From positions 1 to 35,762 of the forward strand of contig CAKRJH010000020.1 of assembly GCA_934351255.1 (NCBI GenBank): 35,762 bases of DNA, written 5' to 3'. Position 1 is the first letter of the stretch; every line of letters starts with the position of its first letter. The stretch comes from an uncultured Lachnospiraceae bacterium. Lineage in GTDB: Bacteria > Bacillota > Clostridia > Lachnospirales > Lachnospiraceae. Of this stretch, positions 15,971-23,475 are shown piece after piece. The translations under genes and the position numbers were made by a program. Under the pieces are notes generated by a model, which worked only from the letters and a program-made list of their open reading frames with translations, searched no databases and had not been told where the DNA came from.

Positions 15971-16224
15971 GCAGGCAAAGCTGCTTCTTGTCGGTGTTTG
16001 GCGGATGTCTGATGCCACGGCTTGCTCCATTGCTATGCAATTTCCGCAATCCTGCAAACACCTCCAATCCCGCATCTTTGCAGGCAAAGCTGCTTCTTGT
16101 CGGTGTTTGGCGGATGTCTGATGCCACGGCTTGCTCCATTGCTATGCAATTTCCGCAATCCTGCAAACACCTCCAATCCCGCATCTTTGCAGGCAAAGCT
16201 TGCTCCTTGTCGGTGTTTGGCGGG
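15971..16224. repeat. 109-bp tandem repeat, two full copies plus a partial third
   Basis: Copy 1 (15971-16079) and copy 2 (16080-16188) look identical; a third copy (16189-16224) keeps only about 35 nt and has an extra base plus a substitution near 16200. The unit has internal inverted repeats, such as CCTGCAAA at 16051-16058 with TTTGCAGG at 16077-16084, and CTTTGC-AG-GCAAAG at 16076-16089. Reading frames through it stay open in several phases, but there is no ribosome binding site and the peptide simply recurs, so I treat it as noncoding. It occupies the gap between divergent genes. Confidence 0.92.
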
Positions 16225-16281
16225 TCAAGCCAGCAGATGGCAATTTGTATGTAAACATACATTGCCATCTGCTTTTGACCC
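16222..16281. repeat. Long imperfect hairpin next to the tandem repeat
   Basis: The arms are nested: GGGTCAA (16222-16228) with TTGACCC (16275-16281), AGCAGATGGCAAT (16232-16244) with ATTGCCATCTGCT (16261-16273), and GTATG (16247-16251) with CATAC (16256-16260) around TAAA. A third copy of AGCAGATGGC follows at 16297-16306. It lies upstream of both flanking genes, so it would be a barrier to read-through, a structured RNA or a remnant of a small mobile palindrome. I cannot assign it to a known family. Confidence 0.85.
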
Positions 16282-16328
16282 TTGCATCAGATTATAGCAG
16301 ATGGCAGGTGGCACTGTCATGAAATTTC

Positions 16329-16337
16329 TGGTATAAT
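16329..16337 (+). promoter_or_regulatory. Extended -10 promoter of the yesL-like gene
   Basis: TGGTATAAT (TG-N-TATAAT) lies about 30 nt before the start codon. The -35 region 17 nt upstream (TGGCAC, 16309-16314) is poor, which is typical of extended -10 promoters. Confidence 0.7.
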
Positions 16338-16367
16338 AACAATATCTGTAAAATGGAGAGTGAGTAT

Positions 16368-17012
16368 ATGCAAGACTGGTTATCAATGGAACATCGTTCC
16401 GTGCGTATTTTAGTACATTGTTGGGATTTTCTTCTTCTGACGGTTCTGTTTGTGGTCAGCTGTCTTCCGGTGGTGACGGTGGGACCTGCCTTTTGTGCTC
16501 TGTACAACGGCTGCGCCAGAAATATCCGGAAGAGTAAGCAGGGAACGCTCCGCATGTATTTTGGCAGTCTCTGGGAGAATCTGCTTCCGGGCATTCTTTC
16601 CTGGCTGATCGTGGCGGCTGTCGATGGGATACTGCTGTTTAGCATCTACACGGATCTCAGAGTGGTCCACGGAGCATTCGGTGCCGTGATGCTGGGACTT
16701 TTTCTTGCGATAATGGTCATATTTACCTGTATTTCGGTGTACGTATTTCCGATGTTGTCCCGCTTTCATGTCGGCGTGGGACAGTTATTTGCCAATGCCC
16801 TGTATCTCGCTCTTGACAATGCGTGGCGTACACTGGCGATGGCAGCTGTGACGGTGGTGGCGGTGATGATCGCCCTCTTTGGGGTATTCTATTATCCGTT
16901 GATCACTATCCTGACACCGGGACTTTATACGCTGGCCCTGTGTTCGCTGATGGAACCGGTGTTGGAGAAATATGAGCGTGAGGTTGAAAGGAGTGGGTGT
17001 GACGATGAATAA
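16368..17012 (+). CDS. YesL-like DUF624 membrane protein
   Basis: This is a 214-aa integral membrane protein of the DUF624/YesL family, with about five hydrophobic helices. The family signature region GPAFCALYNGCARNIR follows the first helix. In Bacillus the family sits beside carbohydrate uptake and degradation genes, but its role is not established. I choose ATG 16368 because GGAG (16355-16358) lies 9 nt upstream; an ATG at 16353 lacks a site. The stop overlaps the glgB start by 8 nt (ATGAATAA), so the two are translationally linked, giving a carbohydrate context here as well. Confidence 0.8.
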   Translation: MQDWLSMEHRSVRILVHCWDFLLLTVLFVVSCLPVVTVGPAFCALYNGCARNIRKSKQGTLRMYFGSLWENLLPGILSWLIVAAVDGILLFSIYTDLRVVHGAFGAVMLGLFLAIMVIFTCISVYVFPMLSRFHVGVGQLFANALYLALDNAWRTLAMAAVTVVAVMIALFGVFYYPLITILTPGLYTLALCSLMEPVLEKYEREVERSGCDDE

Positions 17013-19257
17013 AAAATTATACGATATGATGGACTGGGCCCGCATCGAGGGCGTGGTCTATTCGGAGGAGAACCATCCGGAGACCATCCTGGGACCGCAG
17101 AGTATGCCGGAAGGATTTTTGGTACAGGCGTTTTATCCGGATGCTCAGGCCGTGCGTCTGGTGACGGACCGCGGAAAAATCTACGAGATGGAGAAGTCCG
17201 ATGAAGCTGGCATGTATGCCGTATTGGTCAATGCCAGGAAAATGCCTCATTATCGTTATGAGGTCGAGTATACACAGGGGACAGTCGAGGAGAAAGATCC
17301 GTATTTATATAGAGGTCTTATGAGTGCCCAGGATCTCCTGCGCTTTGAACGCGGTATCCACTATGAGGCCTATGACTTTCTGGGAGCGCATCCGATGGTG
17401 GTCCGTGGATGGGGCGATGACACGGAGGCGGTCTGGGATGCCGGACCGGAGCAGGCCGGTAAAAGAGACGTTTACGGGACACACTTCGCGGTCTGGGCAC
17501 CCAATGCTCTGCGCGTCAGCGTGGTAGGTGAGTTTAATCACTGGGATGGTAGAAGACATCAGATGATGCAGGAAAATGAACAGGGAGTCTTTTCTCTGTT
17601 TATTCCGGACCTGGGGCCGGGCACAGCCTACAAATATGAGATTAAGACGGCGCCGTCTGCGACCACATACAAGTCTGATCCGTACGGATTCGCCAGTCAG
17701 ATGCGTCCGGCCAATGCCAGCATTGTGTCAGATCTGTCGGATTATGCGTGGCATGACGAAGAGTGGATGTCTAGCCGGGAGACACAGGATTTCCAGTCTG
17801 TTCCGATCAATATTTATGAAGTACATCTGGGTTCCTGGATGCAGGGCAAAGATGGCGGTTTTCTGAATTACCGTGTGCTGGCCGAAAAACTGGCGGCATA
17901 TGTAAAGAATATGGGGTATACCCATGTGGAGCTGATGCCGGTGATGGAACATCCGCTGGATGAGTCCTGGGGCTATCAGGTGACCGGGTATTATGCGGTG
18001 ACCTCGCGGTATGGTACGCCACAGGATTTTCAGTATTTTATGGATTATATGCATACACAAGGGATCGGCGTGATCCTGGACTGGGTTCCGGCACATTTTC
18101 CAAAGGACGAGAACGGACTGGGCCGGTTTGACGGCACAGCATTGTATGAACATCTGGATCCGAGACAGGGAGAGCACCCGCACTGGGGGACATACATTTA
18201 CAATTACGGACGCCCTCAGGTGCGCAATTTCCTGATTGCCAATGCACTGTTCTGGGCCAGAAGATATCATGCCGACGGAATCCGCCTGGATGCGGTGGCA
18301 TCTATGCTGTATCTCGATTATGGACGGGAAGAGGGACAGTGGATTCCAAATATCTATGGGGGACATGAGAATCTGGAGGCGATCGATATGCTCCGGCAGC
18401 TCAGTACCCAGTTTCAACAGAAAACCCGCGGGGCACTCCTGATCGCGGAGGAATCCACGGCGTGGCCGCAGGTGACAGGCAGTGCGCAGGATGGCGGACT
18501 CGGTTTTGACCTGAAATGGAATATGGGATGGATGAATGACTTTACCACCTATATCCAGACGGATCCGTTGTTCCGTAAGGGGCGCCATGGCATGCTGACC
18601 TTCAGTATGGTCTATGCGTACAGCGAGAATTTTATCCTGGTATTTTCCCACGACGAGGTCGTGCATCTGAAGGGATCCATGTATGCCAAGATGCCGGGCA
18701 GTCCGGAGGAGAAGATGGCCAATCTGCGGGTGGCCTATGGATTTATGATGGCGCATCCGGGTAAGAAACTGTTGTTTATGGGACAGGAATTTGGACAGAC
18801 GACAGAGTGGAATGAGAAGCAGAGTCTGCCTTGGGACGAGGCGAAGCAGGCTCCACATCGCAAACTCCAGACTTATGTCAGGGCTTTGAATCAGTTTTAT
18901 AGGGAGCATCCGGCATTTTACGAGACAGATTATGACCCTGAGGGGTTTGAGTGGCTGAGCAGTCTGGATGCCGACCACAGTATCGTGAGTTTTATGCGGT
19001 ACAGCAGGGATTATAGCGAAAAACTGCTGGTGATCTGCAACTTTACGCCGGTGGTCTATGAGAATTTCAAAGTAGGAGTGCCGCGCGCCGGCAGATACAA
19101 AGAGATCTTCTGCAGTGATCTGGAACGCTATGGCGGAGAAGGCTTTGGCAGCGGCAGGGTGCAGAAAGCCAAGGAGATTGCCTGGGATGGCCGGGATTAC
19201 TCGATCTCAGTGGAGATTGCGCCACTCAGTATCATGGTATTTGAACTCAAAGAGTAG
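17005..19257 (+). CDS. glgB: 1,4-alpha-glucan branching enzyme
   Basis: This 750-aa glycogen branching enzyme (GH13) makes alpha-1,6 branches in glycogen. It has an N-terminal part of about 150 residues, a CBM48-like domain (FAVWAPNALRVSVVGEFNHW near 160-180), and the catalytic barrel. GH13 motifs are DWVPAHF, DGIRLDAVAS (nucleophile Asp, near residue 428), LLIAEEST (acid/base Glu, near 482) and FSHDEVVHLKGSM (near 548). The length matches long-form bacterial GlgB. The start could be ATG 17005 or GTG 16999, since AAAGGAG (16987-16993) is 11 or 5 nt away; ATG is preferred. No glgC, glgA or glgP is in view, so glycogen synthesis genes are scattered. Confidence 0.96.
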   Translation: MNKKLYDMMDWARIEGVVYSEENHPETILGPQSMPEGFLVQAFYPDAQAVRLVTDRGKIYEMEKSDEAGMYAVLVNARKMPHYRYEVEYTQGTVEEKDPYLYRGLMSAQDLLRFERGIHYEAYDFLGAHPMVVRGWGDDTEAVWDAGPEQAGKRDVYGTHFAVWAPNALRVSVVGEFNHWDGRRHQMMQENEQGVFSLFIPDLGPGTAYKYEIKTAPSATTYKSDPYGFASQMRPANASIVSDLSDYAWHDEEWMSSRETQDFQSVPINIYEVHLGSWMQGKDGGFLNYRVLAEKLAAYVKNMGYTHVELMPVMEHPLDESWGYQVTGYYAVTSRYGTPQDFQYFMDYMHTQGIGVILDWVPAHFPKDENGLGRFDGTALYEHLDPRQGEHPHWGTYIYNYGRPQVRNFLIANALFWARRYHADGIRLDAVASMLYLDYGREEGQWIPNIYGGHENLEAIDMLRQLSTQFQQKTRGALLIAEESTAWPQVTGSAQDGGLGFDLKWNMGWMNDFTTYIQTDPLFRKGRHGMLTFSMVYAYSENFILVFSHDEVVHLKGSMYAKMPGSPEEKMANLRVAYGFMMAHPGKKLLFMGQEFGQTTEWNEKQSLPWDEAKQAPHRKLQTYVRALNQFYREHPAFYETDYDPEGFEWLSSLDADHSIVSFMRYSRDYSEKLLVICNFTPVVYENFKVGVPRAGRYKEIFCSDLERYGGEGFGSGRVQKAKEIAWDGRDYSISVEIAPLSIMVFELKE

Positions 19258-19288
19258 ATTATAGAAGCAGAAAAGAGATGGTTGGATT

Positions 19289-20149
19289 ATGACAAGTGAA
19301 GTGTTGCAGGGGGCGGGAAATCTGATGGACGAGATGACTTCGACCACCGCCAGTGCAGAGGAGAAGACGAACTTCTTTATTCAGTATCTGATGAATCAGA
19401 GGGAGCCGTTGCTGCATTTCGGGCAGACGCTGCTTCTTGCGATCGTGGTGTTTCTGGTGGGCCGCAAGATCATCAAACTGCTTTTGAAACTGGCGGACCG
19501 GGGCTTGAAGAAGTCGGAGATGGACGCCTCGGCGTATCGTTTTTTGCATTCCGTGCTCAATGTGCTCCTGACGCTGGTGCTGGTGTTTATTGTCGCGGGC
19601 ATTGTAGGAGTCGGAACCAGCTCGATCGTTGCGATCATCGGTTCGGCAGGTCTGACGATCGGTCTTGCGCTGCAGGGCAGTCTGGCCAATTTTGCAGGCG
19701 GTGTGCTGATCCTGATGACCAGGCCGTTCCGCGCGGGAGATTACATTATTACGCCCAGTGGAGAGGGCAGTGTGCAGAGTATTGATATCTTCTATACTCA
19801 TCTGCGCAGCACAGACAATAAGCTGATCGTCATTCCGAATGGCTCTCTGACCAATGGGACGATTACCAATACATCCAGCGAGAGCAAAAGACTCCTGATG
19901 ATGGATTTTATGGTTCCGGCCAGGACAGATACGTCACAGGTGCGCAGTCTTCTTCTGAAGATGATGGCGGCTGACGAGAAAGCGGATCACTCTCAGGAGA
20001 TGGCTGTGGTGGTAGACCGGTTGTATCCGGGCAGGATCAAGATGGTGGCCAAGGTATGGGTCGCCAATGAGGATTACTGGGATGTCCGTTACCGGATGCT
20101 GGAACAGATTAAGATGACATTGGAGGAACACGATATTTTCCTCGAATAA
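19289..20149 (+). CDS. MscS-type mechanosensitive channel
   Basis: This 286-aa small-conductance mechanosensitive channel opens under membrane tension to release solutes after osmotic downshift. Three hydrophobic helices are seen; the pore helix GSAGLTIGLALQGSLANFAG (near 113-132) has the Gly/Ala packing pattern of MscS TM3, followed by the beta domain (PFRAGDYI and VIPNGSLTNG). An N-terminal stretch of about 45 residues precedes TM1. The ribosome binding site is weak (AGAGATGG), so the start is less sure than the rest. It follows glgB by 31 nt and precedes a CorA-type transporter, and all three probably share a transcript. Confidence 0.93.
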   Translation: MTSEVLQGAGNLMDEMTSTTASAEEKTNFFIQYLMNQREPLLHFGQTLLLAIVVFLVGRKIIKLLLKLADRGLKKSEMDASAYRFLHSVLNVLLTLVLVFIVAGIVGVGTSSIVAIIGSAGLTIGLALQGSLANFAGGVLILMTRPFRAGDYIITPSGEGSVQSIDIFYTHLRSTDNKLIVIPNGSLTNGTITNTSSESKRLLMMDFMVPARTDTSQVRSLLLKMMAADEKADHSQEMAVVVDRLYPGRIKMVAKVWVANEDYWDVRYRMLEQIKMTLEEHDIFLE

Positions 20150-20180
20150 TCCGAATAAGGAAAAAGGCAGGTGCGAAGTT

Positions 20181-21122
20181 GTGATTCAGTATTTTAGAAC
20201 AGATGACCGAAAGATTCATGAGGAGGACGGCGTAAAGGACGGTGTGTGGGTCAATATGGTTAATCCCTCGGAGGGCGAAGGAAGACTTCTCGCCGAAAAA
20301 CTGGATGTAGACATTCATGACCTGCTGGCTGCTCTCGATGAAGAGGAGACGTCCCGTATCGAGCTGGAGGATGGCTATACGCTGATCCTGGTGGATATTC
20401 CCAGCACAGAGATACGATTTGACAAGGTGGCCTATACGACCATCCCTCTGGGTATTGTGCTGACGCAGAATACGATCGTGACCGTGTGCAATGAGGATAC
20501 ACCGGTGCTGCAGGCGTTTATGAATGGACGTGTCAAGGAGTTCAGTACCAAGAAAAGACTCCGTTTTGTCTATCAGATCCTGTTCCGCGTGGCAACACAG
20601 TATCAGACGGTGCTGCGCACACTGGACAAGCAGAGGACGGAGATCGAAGAACGGGTGGCAGGAGATACCGAGGATGTGGATCTGGTGGGAATGCATGCGC
20701 TGGAATCGACACTGGTGTATTTCGCTACATCACTGCGGGCCAACGGTGTTGTGCTGGATCGTCTGACGAGATACAAGCGGCTGGAACAGTATCCTGAGGA
20801 CAAGGAGCTTCTGGGCGATGTCATTGTGGAGAACCAGCAGGCGATCGAAATGGCCTCCATCTACCGTGATATCACGAACAGCACCCGAGAACTGATGTCC
20901 TCGATGATCGACAATCAGTTGAACAATGTCATGAAATATCTGACGGTGATCACGCTGATCATGGCTGTGCCAACGATCATATCCAGTTTTTACGGCATGA
21001 ATGTGGACAGCAATTTTGTTCCGTTTGCACATACACCCAATGGATTCCTGATCATTACATTGATCACAGTAATCATCTGTGTGATCACATTCTTTATTCT
21101 CAAGAAAAAGAAATTATTCTGA
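20181..21122 (+). CDS. corA: CorA-family Mg2+/divalent metal transporter
   Basis: This 313-aa transporter has a large cytoplasmic N-terminal domain, a long helix (about 190-245), and two C-terminal membrane helices. The selectivity motif YGMN of the CorA family is at about residues 272-275 (ISSFYGMNVDSN), and a basic tail KKKKLF follows the last helix. The start is GTG 20181, about 31 nt after the mscS gene, with a GGCAGGTG stretch as a modest ribosome binding site. The stop is only 3 nt from the stop of the convergent mtaD gene, and I see no terminator between them, so the transcripts probably overlap. Confidence 0.94.
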   Translation: MIQYFRTDDRKIHEEDGVKDGVWVNMVNPSEGEGRLLAEKLDVDIHDLLAALDEEETSRIELEDGYTLILVDIPSTEIRFDKVAYTTIPLGIVLTQNTIVTVCNEDTPVLQAFMNGRVKEFSTKKRLRFVYQILFRVATQYQTVLRTLDKQRTEIEERVAGDTEDVDLVGMHALESTLVYFATSLRANGVVLDRLTRYKRLEQYPEDKELLGDVIVENQQAIEMASIYRDITNSTRELMSSMIDNQLNNVMKYLTVITLIMAVPTIISSFYGMNVDSNFVPFAHTPNGFLIITLITVIICVITFFILKKKKLF

Positions 21123-21125
21123 GGA

Positions 21126-22442
21126 TCATTTCATGCGCTGTATGCTTTCGTTGGCTTTTGCATAGATTTCTTCCGCCGGAACTCCCACGAAGAATTTGCC
21201 ATCCTGATAGAGGATTTTTCCGTCTACCATGGTCATTTTGATATTTTGCTTGCTTCCGCTGTATACCAGATTCTTGGTGATGTGGTTCAGTGGCTGCATA
21301 TTGGGCTGATTTAGATCGATCAGGATCAGGTCCGCCTTTTTGCCCGGAGCGATCACATCGCAATCGGGAAGCTGCATGGCCATGGCACCTCCGGCAGTTG
21401 CCATATGGAGTACCAGGTGTGCATCCATGGCGGCCGCATCTTCCAGAGATACTTTCTGGAGTGCGGTGGTCAGGAACATTTCGCGGAACATATCCAGACA
21501 GTTGTTGGAGGCCGGACCATCAGTGCCGATTGCCAGTCGGATGCCCATTTCATGCATCTGTGTCAGAGGTGCGATGCCGCTGGCCAGTTTGATGTTGGAG
21601 GCAGGGTTTGTGATCACGAACAGATCTTTGTCCAGAAAAACCTTCAGATCCTGTGGTGTCATATGGACGCAGTGGAAGCCGCCACCGCCGTAATCAAACA
21701 TGCCAATGGAGTCCAGAAAGGTGGTCGGTGTCATGCCGTAGCGGTCGATGCAGCCCTGTACCTCAGCCTTGGTCTCGGAGTTATGTGTGTAGACCGGAGC
21801 ATGATACTTGTGGGAGAGAGCGGCCATGCCCTCGAGAATCTCTCGGCTGGTCGTATATTCTGCGTGGAACCCAAACTGGTAGGAGATCAGAGGGTCCAAA
21901 GCATTGAAATGCTGATATTCCATCTCCATATCCTCTACAGTTCCGCCAAAATTATTGATGCTGCCACACAGGACAGTCCGGAATCCGGAGTCGATGGATG
22001 CGGCGGCATTGGCATCATTTTTCATGTACATGTCAAAGTTGGCAGTGATACCGCTGGTCAGATATTCCAGAATGGCGAGTCTGGAACACCAGTATACATC
22101 GTCAGGAGTCAGTTTGGCTTCCATGGGAAAGACCTGTTTGTTCAGCCAGTCTGCCAGTGGAAGATCATCGGCGTAGGAGCGCAGAAACGTCATGGCGGAA
22201 TGCGTGTGGGCATCCTTGAAGCCCGGCATCAGAAGATTTCCCTGTGCATCGATCTCGCGGTCAAAACCGCCATCCAAAGCCTTAGGGGCGTCCTCGGCGG
22301 AACCGGCATAGGTGATATGAGAGCCCATAATGTGAACTTCTCCATCAGGGATGGGATCTGCCAGCGGGGCAAGGGGATCTGCAAGGACCGAATCCTGCGC
22401 ACACATGGTCAACAGGTAACAGTTTGTAATGCGTGTGTTCAT
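21126..22442 (-). CDS. mtaD: 5'-methylthioadenosine/S-adenosylhomocysteine deaminase
   Basis: This 438-aa amidohydrolase deaminates MTA, SAH and probably adenosine-like nucleosides to the inosine forms, in the cytoplasm. Metal-binding residues are visible: HTH at 79-81 (KDAHTHSAM), the FGFHAEYT segment near 200, HCVHMT, and GTDGPASNN carrying the metal-ligand Asp. The length and the N-terminal beta segment fit the MtaD family. AAAGGAT lies 7 nt before the ATG on the minus strand. It lies 21 nt after the purine nucleoside phosphorylase gene and shares its promoter. The pair would deaminate and then phosphorolyse nucleosides from the SAM cycle. Confidence 0.92.
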   Translation of the reverse strand: MNTRITNCYLLTMCAQDSVLADPLAPLADPIPDGEVHIMGSHITYAGSAEDAPKALDGGFDREIDAQGNLLMPGFKDAHTHSAMTFLRSYADDLPLADWLNKQVFPMEAKLTPDDVYWCSRLAILEYLTSGITANFDMYMKNDANAAASIDSGFRTVLCGSINNFGGTVEDMEMEYQHFNALDPLISYQFGFHAEYTTSREILEGMAALSHKYHAPVYTHNSETKAEVQGCIDRYGMTPTTFLDSIGMFDYGGGGFHCVHMTPQDLKVFLDKDLFVITNPASNIKLASGIAPLTQMHEMGIRLAIGTDGPASNNCLDMFREMFLTTALQKVSLEDAAAMDAHLVLHMATAGGAMAMQLPDCDVIAPGKKADLILIDLNQPNMQPLNHITKNLVYSGSKQNIKMTMVDGKILYQDGKFFVGVPAEEIYAKANESIQRMK

Positions 22443-22463
22443 AGCTTATCCTTTCTGCGCAGG

Positions 22464-23303
22464 TTACGCGTGCAATGCATCCGAGATCGCCTTGATCGAA
22501 GTGGAGACCAGAGCCTTGAAGAGCGGTGCGGTTCTGTCAGCCGCCGTCTGGACATCCTTGTGTGACAATGGCTGGTCGGTGAGTCCACATCCGAGATTGG
22601 AGATGCAGGAGATGCCGCAGATCTTCATGCCCATGTGATTGGCAGCAATGGCTTCGCAGGCGGTGCTCATGCCCACGGCATCTGCTCCCAGAGTCTGGCA
22701 CATGCGCACTTCAGCGGGAGATTCAAAATTCGGACCGGTGAGCTGGATATAGACACCCTCCTGAAGCTGTTGCCCCAGATTGAGTGCAGTATGACGGATA
22801 ATGGCGGCCAGATCCGGATCGTAGATATGGCTCATATCCGGAAAGCGCGTGCCCAGCTCCTCCATATTGGCACCGATCAGAGGAGAAGGTACAAAACTTG
22901 AGATCTGATCCGTGATCAGCATCAGATCACCTGCGGAAAAGTCCGTGTTCAGGCCGCCGGCCGCATTGGTCAAAAAGAGGACTTTGGCGCCCATCAGCTT
23001 CATCAGGCGGATCGGAAGCACGACATCTTCCATGGAATAGCCTTCATAATAGTGGACGCGGCCTTTCATGCAGACTACCGGAACCCCGTGGACGTATCCG
23101 AAGATATATCGGCCATCATGTCCAGGAACCGTAGAGACCGGGAAACCGTCAATGTCGTGGTAGTCCAGCTCAGCCTTCACCTCGATATCCTTCGCAAAGT
23201 CACCGAGCCCCGAGCCGAGGACGAGAGCTACCTCCGGCGTGAAGTCTATCTTTTCCTGATAACAGCGGAAACAGGTCATCAGTTTATCATATACAGGATT
23301 CAT
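22464..23303 (-). CDS. punA: Purine nucleoside phosphorylase (trimeric type)
   Basis: This 279-aa enzyme cleaves purine nucleosides with phosphate to base and ribose-1-phosphate. Signatures of the low-molecular-mass trimeric family are LVLGSGLGDFA near residue 27-37, VPGHDGRYIFG, KGRVHYYEGYS, FLTNAAGGLN, TGPNFESPAEVRMC and the base-contact region CISNLGCGL. A methylthioinosine phosphorylase role is possible given the neighbouring MTA deaminase, but cannot be told from sequence. AAAGGAGG gives a clear start. It is the first gene of a two-gene minus-strand operon. Confidence 0.94.
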   Translation of the reverse strand: MNPVYDKLMTCFRCYQEKIDFTPEVALVLGSGLGDFAKDIEVKAELDYHDIDGFPVSTVPGHDGRYIFGYVHGVPVVCMKGRVHYYEGYSMEDVVLPIRLMKLMGAKVLFLTNAAGGLNTDFSAGDLMLITDQISSFVPSPLIGANMEELGTRFPDMSHIYDPDLAAIIRHTALNLGQQLQEGVYIQLTGPNFESPAEVRMCQTLGADAVGMSTACEAIAANHMGMKICGISCISNLGCGLTDQPLSHKDVQTAADRTAPLFKALVSTSIKAISDALHA

Positions 23304-23350
23304 AAATATCCTCCTTTCAGAAAATACAAGATAACAATAAATCTAACCTA

Positions 23351-23379
23351 ATCATACTTGTTTCCGGTGAAAATAGCAA
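23351..23379 (-). promoter_or_regulatory. Promoter of punA-mtaD
   Basis: On the minus strand TTGCTA (23374-23379) and TATGAT (23351-23356) are separated by 17 nt. The start point would lie about 40 nt from the punA ATG. It is arranged back to back with the promoter at 23390-23418. Confidence 0.75.
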
Positions 23380-23389
23380 TGCGGATGAA

Positions 23390-23418
23390 TTGACGGCAAT
23401 GGTGGTTTATTTTATAAT
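23390..23418 (+). promoter_or_regulatory. Promoter of the LacI-GGDEF gene
   Basis: TTGACG (23390-23395) and TATAAT (23413-23418) have a 17-nt spacer, near consensus. Only 10 nt separate its -35 box from the divergent punA -35 box, so the two could influence each other. Confidence 0.85.
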
Positions 23419-23475
23419 AAATATAACTATATTGTAATGGATATAAGGGGCTGAGATGCCCGGAATGAGGAAACT

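Noticed and set aside
15971..16224. CRISPR array
   Set aside because: The repeat is a direct 109-bp tandem without spacers and no cas gene is in the window.
15922..16322. Open frames through the 109-bp repeats, plus and minus
   Set aside because: Since 109 is not a multiple of three, the same unit stays open in several phases and gives recurring peptides. No ribosome binding site is present, so these look spurious.
17728..18978. Long antisense frame (416 codons) opposite glgB
   Set aside because: The opposite strand encodes a clear branching enzyme with all motifs; the antisense translation has no recognisable family.
21405..22565. Long plus-strand frame (386 codons) across mtaD and punA
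   Set aside because: Both minus-strand genes have full motif sets and good ribosome binding sites; this frame crosses two genes and lacks a family.
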